DNA of 36,502 bases from Paracoccaceae bacterium (GTDB lineage: Bacteria; Pseudomonadota; Alphaproteobacteria; Rhodobacterales; Rhodobacteraceae): assembly GCA_019911965.1 (NCBI GenBank), contig JAIOJF010000004.1:1-36502 (forward strand), in the 5' to 3' direction. A model generated the notes under the pieces. The model saw only the letters and a program-made list of their open reading frames with translations, was not told the origin of the DNA and did no database searches. The number at the start of each line of letters is the position of its first letter. The stretch's first letter is position 1. Below are positions 36,298 through 36,502 of the stretch, piece by piece. The position numbers were made by a program, and so were the translations under genes.

Positions 36298-36502
36298 TCA
36301 AAGCCGCGTCATCGCCACGCCACCCGCGATCAGCACAGCCGCCGCCAGCTTGCCGCGGTCGGCACGCTCATCGAAGAACACCACCCCGATCAGCACCGCA
36401 AACAGCACCGAGGTTTCCCTCAGCGCCGTCACCAGCGCAATCGGCGCCACCGTCATCGCCCAGACCGCGATACCGTAGGCCCCGTACGAGGCCGCCCCCG
36501 CC
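36298..36502 (-). CDS. EamA/DMT-family transporter (5' end cut by window edge)
   Basis: The minus strand reads 68 codons to a stop at 36298 and is open to the window end. The visible C-terminus contains ASYGAYGIAVWAMTVAPIAL, ALRETSVLFAVLIGVVFFDE and KLAAAVLIAGGVAMTRL. The ALRETSVLFA-x-FFDER pattern and terminal helix are those of EamA (drug/metabolite transporter) proteins, usually about 290 residues with ten helices. Substrate unknown. Its stop faces the pheA stop. Confidence 0.85.
   Translation of the reverse strand, partial: AGAASYGAYGIAVWAMTVAPIALVTALRETSVLFAVLIGVVFFDERADRGKLAAAVLIAGGVAMTRL

Overview
The window looks like ordinary chromosome of an alphaproteobacterium, most probably a member of the Rhodobacterales (Paracoccaceae/Roseobacteraceae). 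The support is high GC content, a membrane-anchored cytochrome c of the CycM/c_y type, the alphaproteobacterial cell-cycle factor TrcR (DUF1013), DUF2842 and DUF6524 proteins, and an alphaproteobacterial LexA box (GTTC-N7-GTTC). This placement is inferred from gene content; no database search was run. No tRNA, rRNA operon, CRISPR array, insertion sequence, integrase or phage module was seen. About 42 protein genes and one RNA gene (rnpB) are supported.

Left third (1-13.5 kb). The minus strand carries a cut VIT/CCC1 metal transporter, rpmG with its own promoter and terminator, a chromate module (a rhodanese-ChrB fusion and chrA, overlapping by 4 nt), RNase P RNA, an AmpD-like amidase, an Excalibur-type lipoprotein, gatA, gatC and a ceramidase-like membrane protein. 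A plus-strand UPF0173 metallohydrolase follows, then tadA and xseA on the minus strand. purD and a membrane protein run divergently on the plus strand. A 2Fe-2S ferredoxin and an exported FG-GAP-like protein form a small minus-strand pair.

Middle (13.5-26.7 kb). A short plus-strand gene encodes only the OB-fold end of error-prone polymerase DnaE2, directly behind a LexA box. Next come a peptidoglycan-binding lipoprotein and a minus-strand envelope quality-control block (hflK, hflC, DUF2065, then a DegP-type protease). gor and rpiA lie upstream of it. sdaA (plus) converges on thiamine pyrophosphokinase (minus). A long acidic protein of unknown function then converges on purA-DUF2842.

Right third (26.8-36.5 kb). 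Plus-strand genes are DUF6524, secG, pyrG, DUF1330, a TerB-like protein and an orphan PhnD-like binding protein. trcR (minus) is divergent from an RNase T2 gene, which is followed by a U32 tRNA-hydroxylation-type protein. A cytochrome c (minus) is divergent from pheA. The window ends in a small tandem repeat and a cut EamA transporter.

Most of these are housekeeping functions: translation fidelity, purine, CTP and phenylalanine synthesis, redox, membrane proteolysis and secretion. No large novel system is evident. The most interesting locus is the SOS-box-driven DnaE2 OB-fold fragment at about 13.55-13.96 kb. Secondary items are the uncharacterised acidic protein with a possible winged-helix C-terminus, the extra Cys cluster on the U32 protein, and an RNase T2 with a Gln in place of a catalytic Glu.
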